Below, piece after piece: positions 12,357 to 24,730 of a DNA stretch of 64,000 nt. The stretch lies in NCBI GenBank assembly GCA_028673005.1, contig CM054113.1, positions 210,171,504-210,235,503 on the forward strand, given 5' to 3'. Numbering within the stretch: the first letter of the stretch is position 1; the number at the start of each line of letters is the position of its first letter. The notes beneath the pieces were generated by a model that worked only from the letters and a program-made list of their open reading frames with translations, was not told the DNA's origin and did no database searches. Source of the DNA: Tanypteryx hageni. Taxonomy: Eukaryota > Arthropoda > Insecta > Odonata > Petaluridae. The translations under genes and the position numbers were made by a program.

Positions 12357-13372
12357 CAGCGGCGAACTTCTGCCTGGGCAAACTAGGCAGCTGCCTAGGG
12401 CCCCAACCTTGGCAGGGGGCCTCGACCAGGGGTCGAAATGGTACACATTGAGGACACAGGACACGGAAAATAATATGTCAATTTTTTCGAACGAAATAGA
12501 AAATAATTGACCATAGTTAATTTTTTGACAAGTCAAGTGGCAACACTGTGTTTGTGTTCTTTGTTTGTTTTGCATCGCACCTGACTTCATTCTATAACTT
12601 GTCACTACTTGTCAGTTTGCGTTGAAAGTGTGTGTTAGAAATTTGTATCATTTTCAATTTTGCGGCTCAAAGGTTTATCTTCCACGCGAATTTGCTGAGG
12701 TTAGTTAAGGTTACGATACGAGTAGTGTTGGCGACGGAAGCTAAAGAATGTGATAGAATTTTCTAGTGTATAGTGTCTTAAGATTTTATAGAATAATCCC
12801 GTAAGATAGAATATTCCGGAAATGATTAGTGAATGGTAGTACAGGAACATTCTCTAAGGTTCTAGATATTTCGATATTGGAAAAGGGTTATCGTCACTGG
12901 AGCTATACAAGTACATCCTTGGAAAAGGCTTTTTGGACATTTATCCAAACGTGGGAATAGCTGATGCTGTTGTGTACACCAGGGTCAAACTGTTCGGCAG
13001 AGCGGTCGTTTTCAGCGCTAAAGAGAGTAAAGAATTATTTAAGATCTACCACAGAAGAGAACAGGCTTAATTCACTCTCTGTGCTGTACATAGAGTCAGA
13101 AATAACGCAGTCTGTGGACTATAGTAGAAGAAAGTTCGTCGCGTGGCAATGTTATCTTGTAATTATATGTAAATGTAAAAATTATAATGTGTAAAAAAGT
13201 ATAGTTGGTACTTGTCTATTTCATTTCTAAGTCTGCTTGTTTATTTTCTAAAGTCAAAGTGCGTTAAATAAATAAAAAATAAAAGTAAAGTTTGTTTTTT
13301 GCTAAATTACCAAAAAGGGGGCCCCGACTCTGTTAACTGCCTAGGGGCCCTGGGTCTCTATGTCCGGGCCTG
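12357..13372 (+). mobile_element. hAT transposon remnant inserted in another repeat
   Basis: The left end is CAGCGGCGAACTTCTGCC and the right end reads GTCCGGGCCTG; each continues into GGGGCCCC-rich subterminal sequence. Flanks are TATATACC and CATATACC, a 7/8 target duplication (12349-12356 and 13373-13380). The plus-strand frame 12964-13194 holds the hAT dimerisation domain (AERSFSALKRVKNYLRST, then ENRLNSLSVLYIE). The rest of the transposase is deleted. The flanking sequences join into one AAGGTGACCA-type repeat, so this copy landed inside an older element. Confidence 0.85.
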
Positions 13373-13948
13373 CATATACCGATTTTACTGGGACAATACT
13401 GGTTTTGGAGCACTTGTCCCAGTGTCCTGAAAGACTTAACAAAAATAGTTTTTGTACTGGTTTTGGGATGTTTGCTCCAAAGGTTTCGGTAATTCTATTA
13501 ATCCGCAAAACCGAATTTAGAGAACATTTGATAAAGATCAATGGAACTAAGTTATAAGATGCAATATTTTCTATATGTAATTACCCGAAGTATGGGTGGT
13601 AGATGATCTGGGCATATTGCCGAGAGGGTGGTAGAACTGTGCAGGTAGGGAAAATACTGGTAAGAGATCAGGATTTCCAATCGTTTCTTCCGGGCAGCCT
13701 GTGGTAGGGGTGGTAACAAGGAGAGCGAGAGTTGATGTATATATACTATCACAGTGTACTACATTGTTGAAGTTTTTACTCTGCTATTATTCATTGGCCA
13801 TTTCATTTTTTGTTCTTTTTATTCCTCGAAATTCCCGCATGTTTGACTAGTTTGAGGGAAATGAGAAGTGGAGACGCAGTGCCACAATGAGGATATTGTG
13901 AAGGTGACATTTGCCATAGGCGCCTCCTGCAAAAGGTGCCAAACGTTC

Positions 13949-15467
13949 CAGGGGCCGTCCATAAATGACGTCACGCGATTTTAGTGGATTTTTGAACCCC
14001 CCTCCTCCCCTCGTCATACTTCGTCACAAAACCTGACGTCACAAAGCTTTGACCTCCCCCCTCTCCCCAAATACAAATTTTCAAATGATATAAGCGGTTT
14101 GAAATAACTTTTTATTTATAAAAACACTACAACATAACATTGGGTTCTGAATTACATAATACTTTCGGTCAAGAGGTAAATATCTTTGAATGGGCTTGTT
14201 TGTGCAGTGATATCAGGTAAGTGTTTCGCTCTCTCTCATTAAATTGTTACCAAGAAATGCTGAACCAAGCACTATCCCATACCCAAAGACCCTTCTCCCT
14301 CCCTTTCCATATAGCTCTCAAGTGTTGATGCAAAAAAATAATCATATCAAGAGTAAGAGACGTCACAGAGCAGATAAACAGTGCCTACATCCCCTTACAC
14401 TACAAAGTAGCTTTAGTACAGAGGTTCAGTTTGTCTCAACATTGAATCAAGGTTTTTAGAAGCTACGATTCGCGTAACTACGTGAAAATTCAACCACCAA
14501 ATTTAACGTATATTAAAAGTTAAAAAGAAATACAGTAACAATCGCAGAATTAAGCACAATATAAAGGCCCAAAGTTACTGTTTTGAAATATATCAAGTTT
14601 TTTCATAATTAATAAAATGTGTTGCGTCAAAAAATAAAGAAATCTATCGATCTCCGCAGCGTATTCAGTACGCAGGACGACCGCATATGAAGTTTTCTTC
14701 CTGAGTACGCAAGACGACGGTGAGGGGTTAAGAATGCAACTAAGACTATAACCAAGGAAAAGTTATGTAAATGTTCGTGTATGTAATCTCAGAAATATTA
14801 AATATCTCAATTTCAAAATCAGTGGAACTTCTCTATGATTCCATAGAAAAACGACCGTTAGGAGGTGTCACATAAGAGGGCAGCCATTAGAAGCGGTTTC
14901 ACTATACATATATTTATATTGCAGGGACCCCGACTGCTTAGCGCCGGAGGCCCCCAAATGTTTAGCGCCAGAGGCCCCAGGAGGCGTAAATCCGCCACTG
15001 CCTTCGACATACTCCACTACGGAAGGAGTGTCTTCAATGAGTGACATAGTGATTCATAAAGGTATTATTATTATTTTTAACTGTAAATTACTCCGACAAT
15101 ATTTGTTGTTTTAAAATGATAATGTTGCATATAGCTCACGAAAATAATATGCTTAATTTTAATTACCAAATATAATTACGCGATAAGATTAACCAATAAT
15201 TATGATAAAACATGCACATTTATTGGCATCCAGTGATCTACATTAAATTATTAATTTTATTTTTTTAGCACTTAATACGTGACGAAGGCATAAGCGTATA
15301 GCCCTGGGAAAATTTGGCAACTGCTATCTTCTACGGGTGGAAAAGAGTATACATACGTAGTTTTCCCTGGTGTTATTTTTGTGACGTCACATTTTTCAAA
15401 ACACCCCTACTCCCCATCGTCACACATCGTCCCCTCGGTGCGTGACGTCATGTATGGACGGTTCCCT
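13949..15467. mobile_element. DNA element with ~30 bp inverted termini (GGGCCGTCCAT type)
   Basis: The left terminus GGGCCGTCCATAAATGACGT and the right terminus CATGTATGGACGGTTCCC are inverted repeats and both are followed inward by GTCACG and CACC/CCCC-rich runs. The 1.5 kb interior has no convincing coding frame; it includes, at 14922-14999, a GGCCCC-rich piece with CAG..CTG borders that looks like hAT debris. Superfamily and target duplication are unclear. Confidence 0.6.
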
Positions 15468-15804
15468 AGCAAAAATGCCAAAAGTTTATTTTCCCAAAAA
15501 AATATTAATTTAATACTCCAATATTAAAGTCATTGTTAATAAAATGCTACTATTCTCTTTAAAACGCAGGAAAAATAATATTCTACGTAAATATGGTGTT
15601 TTCTAAAACTTAGCCATTGTGTTCTGTAAAGAAAATGTTGACAAACCTCTGAATGGAAATTTAAAAGAGCCACGTACTAAGTTAAAATAGCCACATGCAG
15701 CTCACGAGCTCCATCCATGGTCTAAAACTATTGATTTAATATTTGCAAATATATGTTTATGCATTTATTGTGAGGGCATGTAGCGCATTGCCCATTACCT
15801 AGAT

Positions 15805-16151
15805 CAGAGATCGGCAACCTTTTGTGCATGGGGCCACATTCCTAATGTGAATGCCTAGGAGGGCCGCATTGAAAGTCACGAGTACTTCGGCGGGCCGGAT
15901 GAGTGTTTGCATCCAAAGTTTTCCAGAGATTCTTAGAAAAAATCATATCTAAATAATTTACCATCGTTAAATATTCATCAGAAAAGGTTTTGAGATAAAA
16001 ATTTTTCTGAAAAAATAAGAAATTTTCTGTTAAATTGTACCGATCACTTTTTCATTATAGCTTCGCGGGCCGCATAAAGCGCTCTCGGGAGCTGCATAAA
16101 GCGCTCTCGAGGGCCGCATCCGGCACGCGGGCCGTATGTTGCCGACCCCTG
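15805..16151. mobile_element. Nonautonomous hAT element, 347 bp
   Basis: Borders CAGAGATCGGCAACCTTTTG and GTTGCCGACCCCTG are inverted repeats, both with GGGCC(G/A)CAT blocks just inside. ACCTAGAT (15797-15804) and ACCTAGAG (16152-16159) form a 7/8 target duplication. The interior contains a two-copy CATAAAGCGCTCTCGRG repeat and no coding sequence. Confidence 0.85.
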
Positions 16152-17366
16152 ACCTAGAGTACACACCTCTACTCCATCTCCAATCAATAGATCTACTGGA
16201 AGAGGGAAGGAGAGATTGGGCCCAAAGCTCTGACGTGTGCAGTGGCAGGAAATTGCACCCTTTGAGGAAAAGGAGAACGGAAGTTGGGTAGAACTCCATA
16301 AGACGACAGTGTCCAACCACTATTTATCGGAGGGAGAGGATGCGAAAATTGCCTACACTCCAGGGGGCAAACAGAATCTGTCCCGGTTTTATTGATCTGA
16401 AATTTGATCACCTTATAAATTACCTGTGTTGGCGTATTCAGTGTTTTTAATTTTATTTTGATCATACAGATTTTAGTTATCAGATGGGAACTTTAGTAAA
16501 GCGTAAGTAAAATTCATCAATAATTCAAGTTAATTTAAATGCAAAATTTATATGGAATGAAGATAAAATATAAGAATTAAGTTATCAATAGTTTTAACTG
16601 TAATTTAAAATATTTAACAGCAAGTTAACGAAGTTTCAATGTTTAATTAATAAAAATGAATAAAATAATGAAAAACATAATTATGGATATACTTAATGTT
16701 GCAAGTTACTAAAAATTGAAGGAACTATGTTTCAGTAATAATACTTATTAATTATTTAAGAAAACTGATAATCACTCTATTTTAGAGCAACATTGTTTTT
16801 ATGTTATGGATATCTGATAATGGCTCAAATGAATTGTCTCAGTAACATAAGCAATTATTGCTAAATCTATCCTTGTGTTAATTCATTTGTTTTCTGAAAA
16901 ATGTTTCTTATGCCCATGCAACATCATACATTTTATTTTCTTGAGGGGATCATTAGTTTTTATATAGAAAGAATTTTTTTAAAGTACAGTGTGTCCTTGA
17001 TTAACGTTGTTAATTCGTTCCTGAAAATAGCAATGAAAAACAAAACAACTTTAAATGAATCAATATTTCTCATAAGAACACGTTATACAATATAATCAAT
17101 TCCAAAACCTTGGGTAAAAACCTCTTGAAACATAAAAAGACCTTACATACTGTATTTTATGGAGTTTTATGGTGCCATGTATGATATGAATGGTATCAGA
17201 ACATGAATAAATCAATAAAACCATACATTAACATAGAAATGACATAAAATAAAGAAATAGTTTGACATAGCTACATTTTAAGGCACCTAAAATCGGAAAA
17301 GGCTACATTTCACGATAGTACCTCTAGTTACTAGAAAAAGGAACTATGTAATACCAATTCGGTGAA
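16152..17366. other. Intergenic DNA without recognised genes
   Basis: AT-rich sequence. At about 16986 TACAGTGTGTCCTTGATTAA resembles a pogo/mariner-type terminus, but its partner was not found. No coding region is supported. Confidence 0.45.
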
Positions 17367-17374
17367 ATGTAGTC

Positions 17375-17798
17375 CAGTGGTGGATCCAGGGGGTGGGTGA
17401 TAGGGGTTAGAGCTGAAGCAGAACCAAAAAAATATTAGCTTCACATTTACGAATTGTTTCAGTAAAATTTGTAAATTGTAATTTCATTATAATCTTATTT
17501 TATTTAATTGTTTTGTATCAAATGATGAAAAAGAATTTATTTGAATAACTTGTCAATTACAGTGGAACTTCCATAAGTTGAACTTCAAGGGAAACAAAAA
17601 AATATTCGATTAATAAAAAATTCAACTTATGGAAATATGTTTTTCCCATAGAGATTTTACCCGGTAAAATTAATTCACTTCGAGTTATGGAAAACTCGAG
17701 TTATAGACGTTCGAGTTATCAAAGTTCCACTGCACTGTGAAAACATGTATATAACTGGTATATCGCTCCCCCAAAGACATTTCCTGGATCCACTGCTG
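17375..17798. mobile_element. Nonautonomous hAT element carrying a nested MITE
   Basis: Borders CAGTGGTGGATCCAGG and CCTGGATCCACTGCTG are inverted repeats. ATGTAGTC (17367-17374) and ATGTATTC (17799-17806) form a 7/8 target duplication. The interior is split by a pogo-like MITE at 17570-17732. No coding sequence. Confidence 0.85.
17570..17732. mobile_element. Pogo-like MITE, 163 bp
   Basis: Ends CAGTGGAACTTCCATAAGTT and CGAGTTATCAAAGTTCCACTG are imperfect inverted repeats. TA precedes the left end; CA follows the right end, so the expected TA duplication is degenerate on that side. It sits wholly inside the hAT element at 17375-17798 and is thus the younger insertion. Confidence 0.75.
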
Positions 17799-18429
17799 AT
17801 GTATTCGTATGAACAGAATAAGTTTTTACTAGGAAGTTTACAGAGAGTCACAAACACTTCTGTGGACTCAGGTTCATGAATTGACATTGCTAGAAAATAA
17901 ATGCAACAAACAAATTATTTCTTACAGCAGTTACTGTATGATTCATGAAAATCTACCATAATAGAGTTAATAAAACATTCATTTAGTTGTTTTTATTTAA
18001 TTGCGAGTTTCATTAGGCCCAAAGAAAGATAAGCACTCCATCGAGCCACAGCTGATACAAATGAAAAGAAAATTGGGAGATGTTAAACTCAAGTTATCCC
18101 AATAGCAGAGAATAATTTCAAGTTTATGAATACGGAACTCAGCAGAACTTCCTTTCTGCACAACCGACAATGCTTGTAAGGTTTCTAGTAAAGTGAGACT
18201 TGATCCAGAAAATCGTAAATTCCAATTCTAAAATATCATCAATCATTGATGATGCAACAACCCTTGGTCAAAAGTCTACATTAATTTTGTATATCCATGT
18301 ATAAATTTTAAATGACTGCACTAGTAAATTTATTTATTGACTTGATTGAATTAGACCATGTAACAGCAAAAGGGATTTTCTCCTCTTTGATTACCATCTT
18401 CAGTCTATCGGTATGACAGAAGAATACCT

Positions 18430-20028
18430 GAACGATTGTTAGTTTCTGTTGTTTGTGATGGTGCAGCTGTAATGCTTGGATCTCATGGTGGAGTTAAAAA
18501 ATTACTTAAAGAAAAATTTCCTTCAATTATTGTAGAGCACTGTGCCAATCATAGATTAGAATTAGCAGTCCATTATGCTGTCAAATCAGTTTCAGGATTC
18601 AATTCATTTATTGATAAGTTATATGTGCAGTATCATGCATCACCAACAAATAGTAGAGAATTACAAGTCTGTGCAAATTAATTGGAAATGCAACTTTTAA
18701 AAATTTGACGAATAATAAGCACTCATTGGGTACTGTCCAGCTTTCATTCAGTTTCTGCAGTATGGCAGGATTATAAAGCATTGGTGCTTCATTTGGAAAT
18801 GCTAAGGATGATTGCACCAGAGACAAGAAAGGTATGGAAGCATGTACAAAGGTTTAATAAGGAAAATTACAACAGGAGTTTATTTTAGATCTAAGATTGA
18901 TGTGCGATGCACTTCAAGAACTGTCTGAGCTAAGCCTACAATTGCAAGAATGCAACATAAATCTGTACAGAAATAACAATAAGACTAAATGTCTTGTTAA
19001 AGTATATGAAGAGAGACAAGTACACCCTGAACAATATTATGAAAAATCTATCACTGCTGCAAATTGCCTAATTGTACAAAAAATATAGAAAAGAGGACCC
19101 ACCAATCTGTCCAAATTCATTTTATGAAAACCTGAAAATATCAATAGAAAAGAGATTGCTTGAAGATGTAGAAGCTGATTTACTGAAATGGGCCAAAACT
19201 GTGGCCAGATGATATTCAAAATCATTTGACATTTGGTGAGACAGAAATAAGAAATTTGTCCAAAATACTTTGGTTGAATGAAAGAGAGATGATACAGAGT
19301 CTCCGAGAATAACTGGAGGAGAAAAGAATTCCGGACAAATTACATAAATTAATACACATTCTTGACATCATTCCAATATCCTCAAGTGAGTGTGAAAGTG
19401 GTTTTTCACAGATGAACCTCATTGTAACTCTGTCAAGGTCTTTTTTGTTGACTAAAACAACATCAACATTGATGTTCATCAAATTCGTTTGGCCTCCTCT
19501 AAGTCAATTCATTCCAACAAAATTTGTTGAATCTTGGCTGCTTTGTGGGCATCATTACGCAATAGACACCAAAAACAAAGAGCGAAATCGAGATATTGAA
19601 CCTCCTGAAGGCATGACTCAGATTTGGAGCCTGTCATAAAACTTGTCTGAACGTGATTTTGTTAACTTTTTATAATATATAATTTGTACTTTTATTTTGA
19701 TTTTCTAGAAAATTAAATTATATTAAAATCTATGTTTTACATTTTTACATGTGATTGGGTCACTTTCTCAATTTCCTCCACCCCACACAACAAGACTGTT
19801 GGAGGACCACAGTATTCCCATCTTTTTTCCTAAAAATACACTGCTAATTTGTCTTTATGTAACATCGAGTTTCACTGGCTTCATTTCCTGCCAGAATAAA
19901 GCAAAGGGTAATTTGAGAGAGGCAAACACCTCATATGGAAATGTTGTTGGTTGAGGGGTAGGGTGAAGGGCAGTGTGCTGCCTATTTTTTATTTGTGTGT
20001 GCCCTGTGGTGAAAAAGATTGAGAAACA
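18430..20028 (+). pseudogene. Decayed hAT transposase (KIAA1586-like family)
   Basis: Several frames on the plus strand together resemble the catalytic and C-terminal parts of KIAA1586/ZBED-type hAT transposases: SVVCDGAAVMLGSHGGVKKL and EHCANHRLELAVHYAVKSVS (18450-18600), WVLSSFHSVSAVWQDYKALV in another frame (about 18728-18787), DALQELSELSLQLQ (from 18907), and a dimerisation region with SSECESGFSQMNLIVTLSR followed by FVESWLLCGHHYA (19380-19560). Stops and frameshifts separate them. A sequence resembling a hAT end, ATTGAGAAACAG, lies near 20017-20028. It is a dead transposon copy, not a host gene. Confidence 0.75.
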
Positions 20029-21807
20029 GTTTTAAATGAAAGAGGGAAAGCCAAAATTTATAACATGTCTGTCCAATCATAATTATTTTGGGGCTGTAAA
20101 CTACACATAGGGATAAATTATTCATGTTTTATTCAAGTTAAAATTTGCATCACAATATGGTCCTATTATACATCATATTATATCTCCAAAATGTTCCTTC
20201 TTATACTTTGGAGATGGTAGTCTTACCTTTGTGGATTTTCTTCAATGGCTGTGGAGGCATTGGATGCATTTTGAAGCGTGCTTTGTAAATGCCGTTTCTT
20301 TGCTTGTGGCATAGAAGCTTTTTGGTGTAGAAATGGAATGAAAATAGAAAATATGGAAGTAATTTTTATTAAGTAAACTTATTTTGAAGTTATAGCTTTA
20401 CTGACTGATTTCAACATATAACTGCAATTTGAAATGGTGGCTTAGAGTTTTTATTGAAAAGAATTAATCAATATTTATTTTTAAAAGATTATTTATTATA
20501 TTTAAATCACAGCACTTTATTTAAAATAAATTTAACTTCATTGGTAATAGTTAAGTGTTTTGTGGCATTAGTTAATTTTAATATAAAAGTAGTCAGTTGT
20601 TCATGAAGGTGATGATTTTCTCTGGTTGCACTGCTTGGAAGGCTCTCCATGCCACAAAGCCTGAACAATTATCACTTCAACAATCAGTTCTGCTACCAAG
20701 TAAACCTCTACTTAAAGCCAAAAGTACTCTAGTATTTGTATACCAATAAAAATAACCCATACATAATATAAAATAATATTAGTACATACCAGTATTATCT
20801 GTATTTATGTAAGTGAATCATACCAAGAATCAGGCAAAACATTAGCTACAAAGTAAGAATTATTTGTATAAAGGATACAGTAATGTAGCGTTTACAAAGT
20901 TCATAATGGCGGGCAGGTGCTTAACTATGATTTTAGGGCAACATACAGGCAAACGTTTTAGAGCCCCCACCTACATAAAAATTCTTATAAAATTATTTTT
21001 ATTTGATTATTATTTTTTAAATTTCAATTCTGAAAATTAGTTATAAAATAATTTATTTTTATATGATTTTAATTTTAATTAATCTTTTTCTTCATTTCAA
21101 TTCTGATAATTTCCATCACTTATTAGTTTTCATTTTGCATGCTTCTGAGTTTTCTATTGAAATAAGTGATAAATACTTTAATCTACTTCTTGCCACACAA
21201 ATGCAAAGAAATCTCTTTATTAACTTTCATTTTGAATAAGATCCTTCATTTGGTGACATAGTCACTGATAATGCCAAATATATCATAAAAGTTGCATGTA
21301 CACTGCTATAGATTAATGCCACTCTGCATTTAGACATTATTAAATCCAATTGTTTCTTGGTGTCTATACAGTTTTAAATCTCATCTTTCAAAGCAGAGTT
21401 AATTACAAGAGAAGTTCATCACTAAGACCCTAAATTTGTTATATATTTTTATAAATTTTTCTGAATATTTTTTAATTTTTTGTTCATTCAATTTAATGAT
21501 GGCATTTTAAGCATTTTTCCATCCCACGCAAAAAGCATGGGGCCCCCACATACTGCATGGACCTGCACCCCCCCAAGCTATGCCTCTGCTTGTGGAACAG
21601 CTGGTTTAAAAAAAGTAAGGCTTAATTTTAGATTTGTTGCCACATCTATCCTTCGGAATATACTCTATCTGAAAAACTAATGAAACTAGGGTAAACACAT
21701 TGTGAGGATGTTATCCTTTGTCCCAAATAAGATATAGAAAAATTTTGGTAATCATCCATCTTTCTATCCATGAATACGAAATGGTTTAGGATATACAATA
21801 TATAAAT
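20029..21807. other. Intergenic AT-rich DNA
   Basis: No gene is supported. Near 21540-21595 a stretch with GGGGCCCCCACATACTGC and CCCCCCAAGCTATGCCTCTG looks like the end of a hAT element; no matching partner or duplication was identified. The remainder is featureless and AT-rich. Confidence 0.45.
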
Positions 21808-22222
21808 CTGATGTGGCTCCGTATCTGTAATATTTATAAAAAATTCCAAATAGATTAAATGATAATAAATATTTTAAGGGACAGCAAGAAGTATGTGAAG
21901 ACTTTACAAAGAACAGAAATAAACTCCAACCATAGCCTTCTGATATTGGTTATAGCCAGGAAGCTCGAACAATTAAGAAAATAAAAAGGAGCGTTAGTAA
22001 GATGTAACTAAGCATAAAGTGCTTACAATAGTTGCTGGCAGGTGGTGTGGTGGTGGCAGCTAAAAAATTAGTTTTATCAGTTATTGTGGTGGTGGCAGCT
22101 ATAAATATATCTCTCAAACAATGCATTATATGGGAAACTGATTCGAAAAAAGTTGTAGAAAATTAAATTTCCTACAACTTTTATTCCTAAACTTTTTTAC
22201 ATTCATTAAATATTAAAGTAAA
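21808..22222 (+). repeat. Truncated copy of the ~0.7 kb element (left part)
   Basis: Starts with CTGATGTGGCTCCGTATCTG and follows the left half of the complete copies, ending within the sequence that precedes the next copy. The left-end hairpin is partly deleted. Confidence 0.7.
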
Positions 22223-22232
22223 TAAAAAAAAT

Positions 22233-22961
22233 TGATTTGGCTACCACATGACTTTCTCCATACCTGTAATATTTCTAAAAATTCCAAATAGGTTACATAA
22301 TAATAAATATTTTAAGAAACTGCGAGAAAATTTTAGAATTCACAAAGAACAGAAATAAACTCAAACCATAGCCTTCTGATATTGGACATAACCATAAAGC
22401 TTCAACAATTAAGAAAAGAAATTGGAGCGTTACTAAGATTTAACTAAGCGTCAATTGTTAACATTAGTCATTGGTAGGTGGTGTGGTGGTGGCACCTAAA
22501 AATATAAGATATCTCTTAAACAATGCATTATATAGAAAACTTTTTCAAACAAAGATTGTAGATAACTAAATTTCCTACAACTTTTACACTAGCATATTTT
22601 TACATTTATCAAATGTTAAAACAAATATTTCAAAATAACGGATAAGTGACAAGAATAAACACCCCCTTCCGGTTGACCGATTTTTACTAAACACTAATCA
22701 GTTCTTGCGACTTTTATAAAAATGTTAAATATAAAATTTTGCGTTGATCTAATAATTGCTTTTGAGTTAAGAGCACACACATAAAGCTATCACATACAGG
22801 TACACCCACTCACTCACACACACACATGCGCACACACACATCATCGAGAAAATGGTCATAACGTGTTCATGGGCCCTCAAAACCTATATTTCCGTTGAAA
22901 TCTCGAAGTCAATTTTTTTCTTGAAAACAATACTTTCTCTATACTTCGTATATGGAGAAAG
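22233..22961 (+). mobile_element. Complete copy of the ~0.7 kb element
   Basis: Left end TTGATTTGGCTACCACATGA, right end TATGGAGAAAG, flanked by T-A-rich runs (TAAAAAAAAT and TAAAAAT) as in the other copies. Contains an expanded CA-rich microsatellite (about 22800-22850). It abuts a truncated copy in the same orientation. Confidence 0.75.
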
Positions 22962-23963
22962 TAAAAATTTTTGAAAATTGCACTCTATATAATTCGTCAC
23001 AGAGCTATGATAATGCAGCACCACCTCCTTTAAGAATTGGTCCTGTCTTACCCTCTTTATTGAAATTTAAAAATGTTAAGGTATTGAGGTAGCACATAGT
23101 ATTAAATTAGTTGAAAACCAAATATTCTCATAATATTTTTGTAATACAGAAGAATTACCATATTCTAGCAGAGGATGTGATTCCTTTACAATGGTTAGTC
23201 TGTAGTATGGTACAGTTATAAGCACTTTATTTACCATTCAGAATGGAGAAAATTGAAACCTAATATTGCAGATAAAAAGAGTAAAATTGGCAATTTTTAA
23301 GTTCAGCAGTACATTCTAGATGGTTGATCAAGTATATTTCAAATGTTCTAATAGGGGTGATCAATAAAAAACATTAGTTATTATACTTTACCGCTAACAG
23401 CAAGTGTTTTAGTTCAACAGGAAAAATATAGAACTTTATGCGTTGAAAATAAATCTATTAATAATTAATGAGGTCAGACTCAACTTTGTGGAACAAAGTA
23501 TTCGTTTCACTATTAATAATTGTTTGGGGTCAAAGGACTATGATTCTAATGAAATCAACCAAATTCATTCAAATTAAAATATGTTTTTGTTAGATAATCA
23601 AATGAATTCCCATTGCCTACATTGGCAGATCAGCTAATGGATGTTAGAGTAAATAAACAATGATAGATGCAAAGCTAACCATGCCAGAACAACTTGGGAA
23701 AGTAGTGGGAGTAGTCAACTTTCTTTCATTGCTAGACGGTTTTAGACTAAAAACTAAATAATAAAAGACTGATTCAGATAAAATTATATTAAAATAGCGA
23801 GAAATGAAAACTCAAACTTTTCCCACACAAATTTTGTAATACCGAGTTCGCATCTCAACTCCAAGTACATATTTTTAAAATACTCGACGTCCATTTCCTT
23901 GATAATCAAATGGCGAAAATAAATCCTCCTGGATCACTTCTCCGTGATTTTCAATTCTTCTGG
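22962..23963. other. Intergenic DNA, nothing recognised
   Basis: AT-rich sequence with no supported coding frame, RNA gene or clear repeat structure. Confidence 0.5.
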
Positions 23964-23971
23964 GTTATAAC

Positions 23972-24722
23972 TAGGGTATGGATTTTTCGGGTTTTAACCG
24001 ATTTTTACCAGATTTTTACCCTTTTTTAAATTTCGGGTAAAACCCGAAAAACCGGAAATTATTAGTTTTCTTTAAACACAATTTTTTTATATTTGGTCAT
24101 GGAATTTCTATTGCGGCGCTTGTAAGCACCTCAGCACTTGAGTGCAGTCCGAGATGTTCGTGATCAGTCTGTTTATTCTCTTTGTAAACAATTTATTCTT
24201 AAGCTTACTTTGTAACACAATCTTAATTTTTTTGTTTTGCCCGCGCCACTAATAGTCAAAGATCTCGCCTTAGCTAGTCGCTGCTAGATCTTCGATGTGA
24301 TAAGGAAAAAAGAGCCCAAGTGTCTGTTAGTTGAAAACACTACGAAAGAAAAATCATTTCACTAATATCTGGTGTGTTTTCAAAAGAAGTTGAACGTGTG
24401 CAGCCTGCGAGGTGTTCCTCTCCGCCTGGAGGCGTTTAACACAAGATATCACACTCTCAAACATACTTAAGGTAGAGTAAAAAATTTTGATTGTTCATGA
24501 AACTTTTAAATTATTAAACAAGATTTTTATTTTATAATAATTTTATCCGAATTAGAAAATAATAAAAACCGAAAAATGCCCGAGATTGAACTTTTTTTTA
24601 AACCTCGAAAAATCTGTAGCTTATTTATACCCGATTTTAACCCGAATGAAAAGGAAAATAATAAAACCCGATATTTACCCTCCGAATGAAATATTTTTTA
24701 AATTCGAAAAATCCATACCCTA
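23972..24722. mobile_element. Nonautonomous hAT-like element with palindromic 8-bp target duplication
   Basis: Terminal inverted repeats TAGGGTATGGATTTTTCG and CGAAAAATCCATACCCTA are perfect over 18 bp; GTTATAAC, its own reverse complement, lies outside both (23964-23971 and 24723-24730). The 751-bp interior has no coding frame but repeats AACCCGAAAAA-type motifs near both ends. Confidence 0.85.
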
Positions 24723-24730
24723 GTTATAAC

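Noticed and set aside
18430..19640. Domesticated host gene related to KIAA1586
   Set aside because: Multiple frameshifts and stops break the reading frame, and there is no sign of introns that would bridge them.
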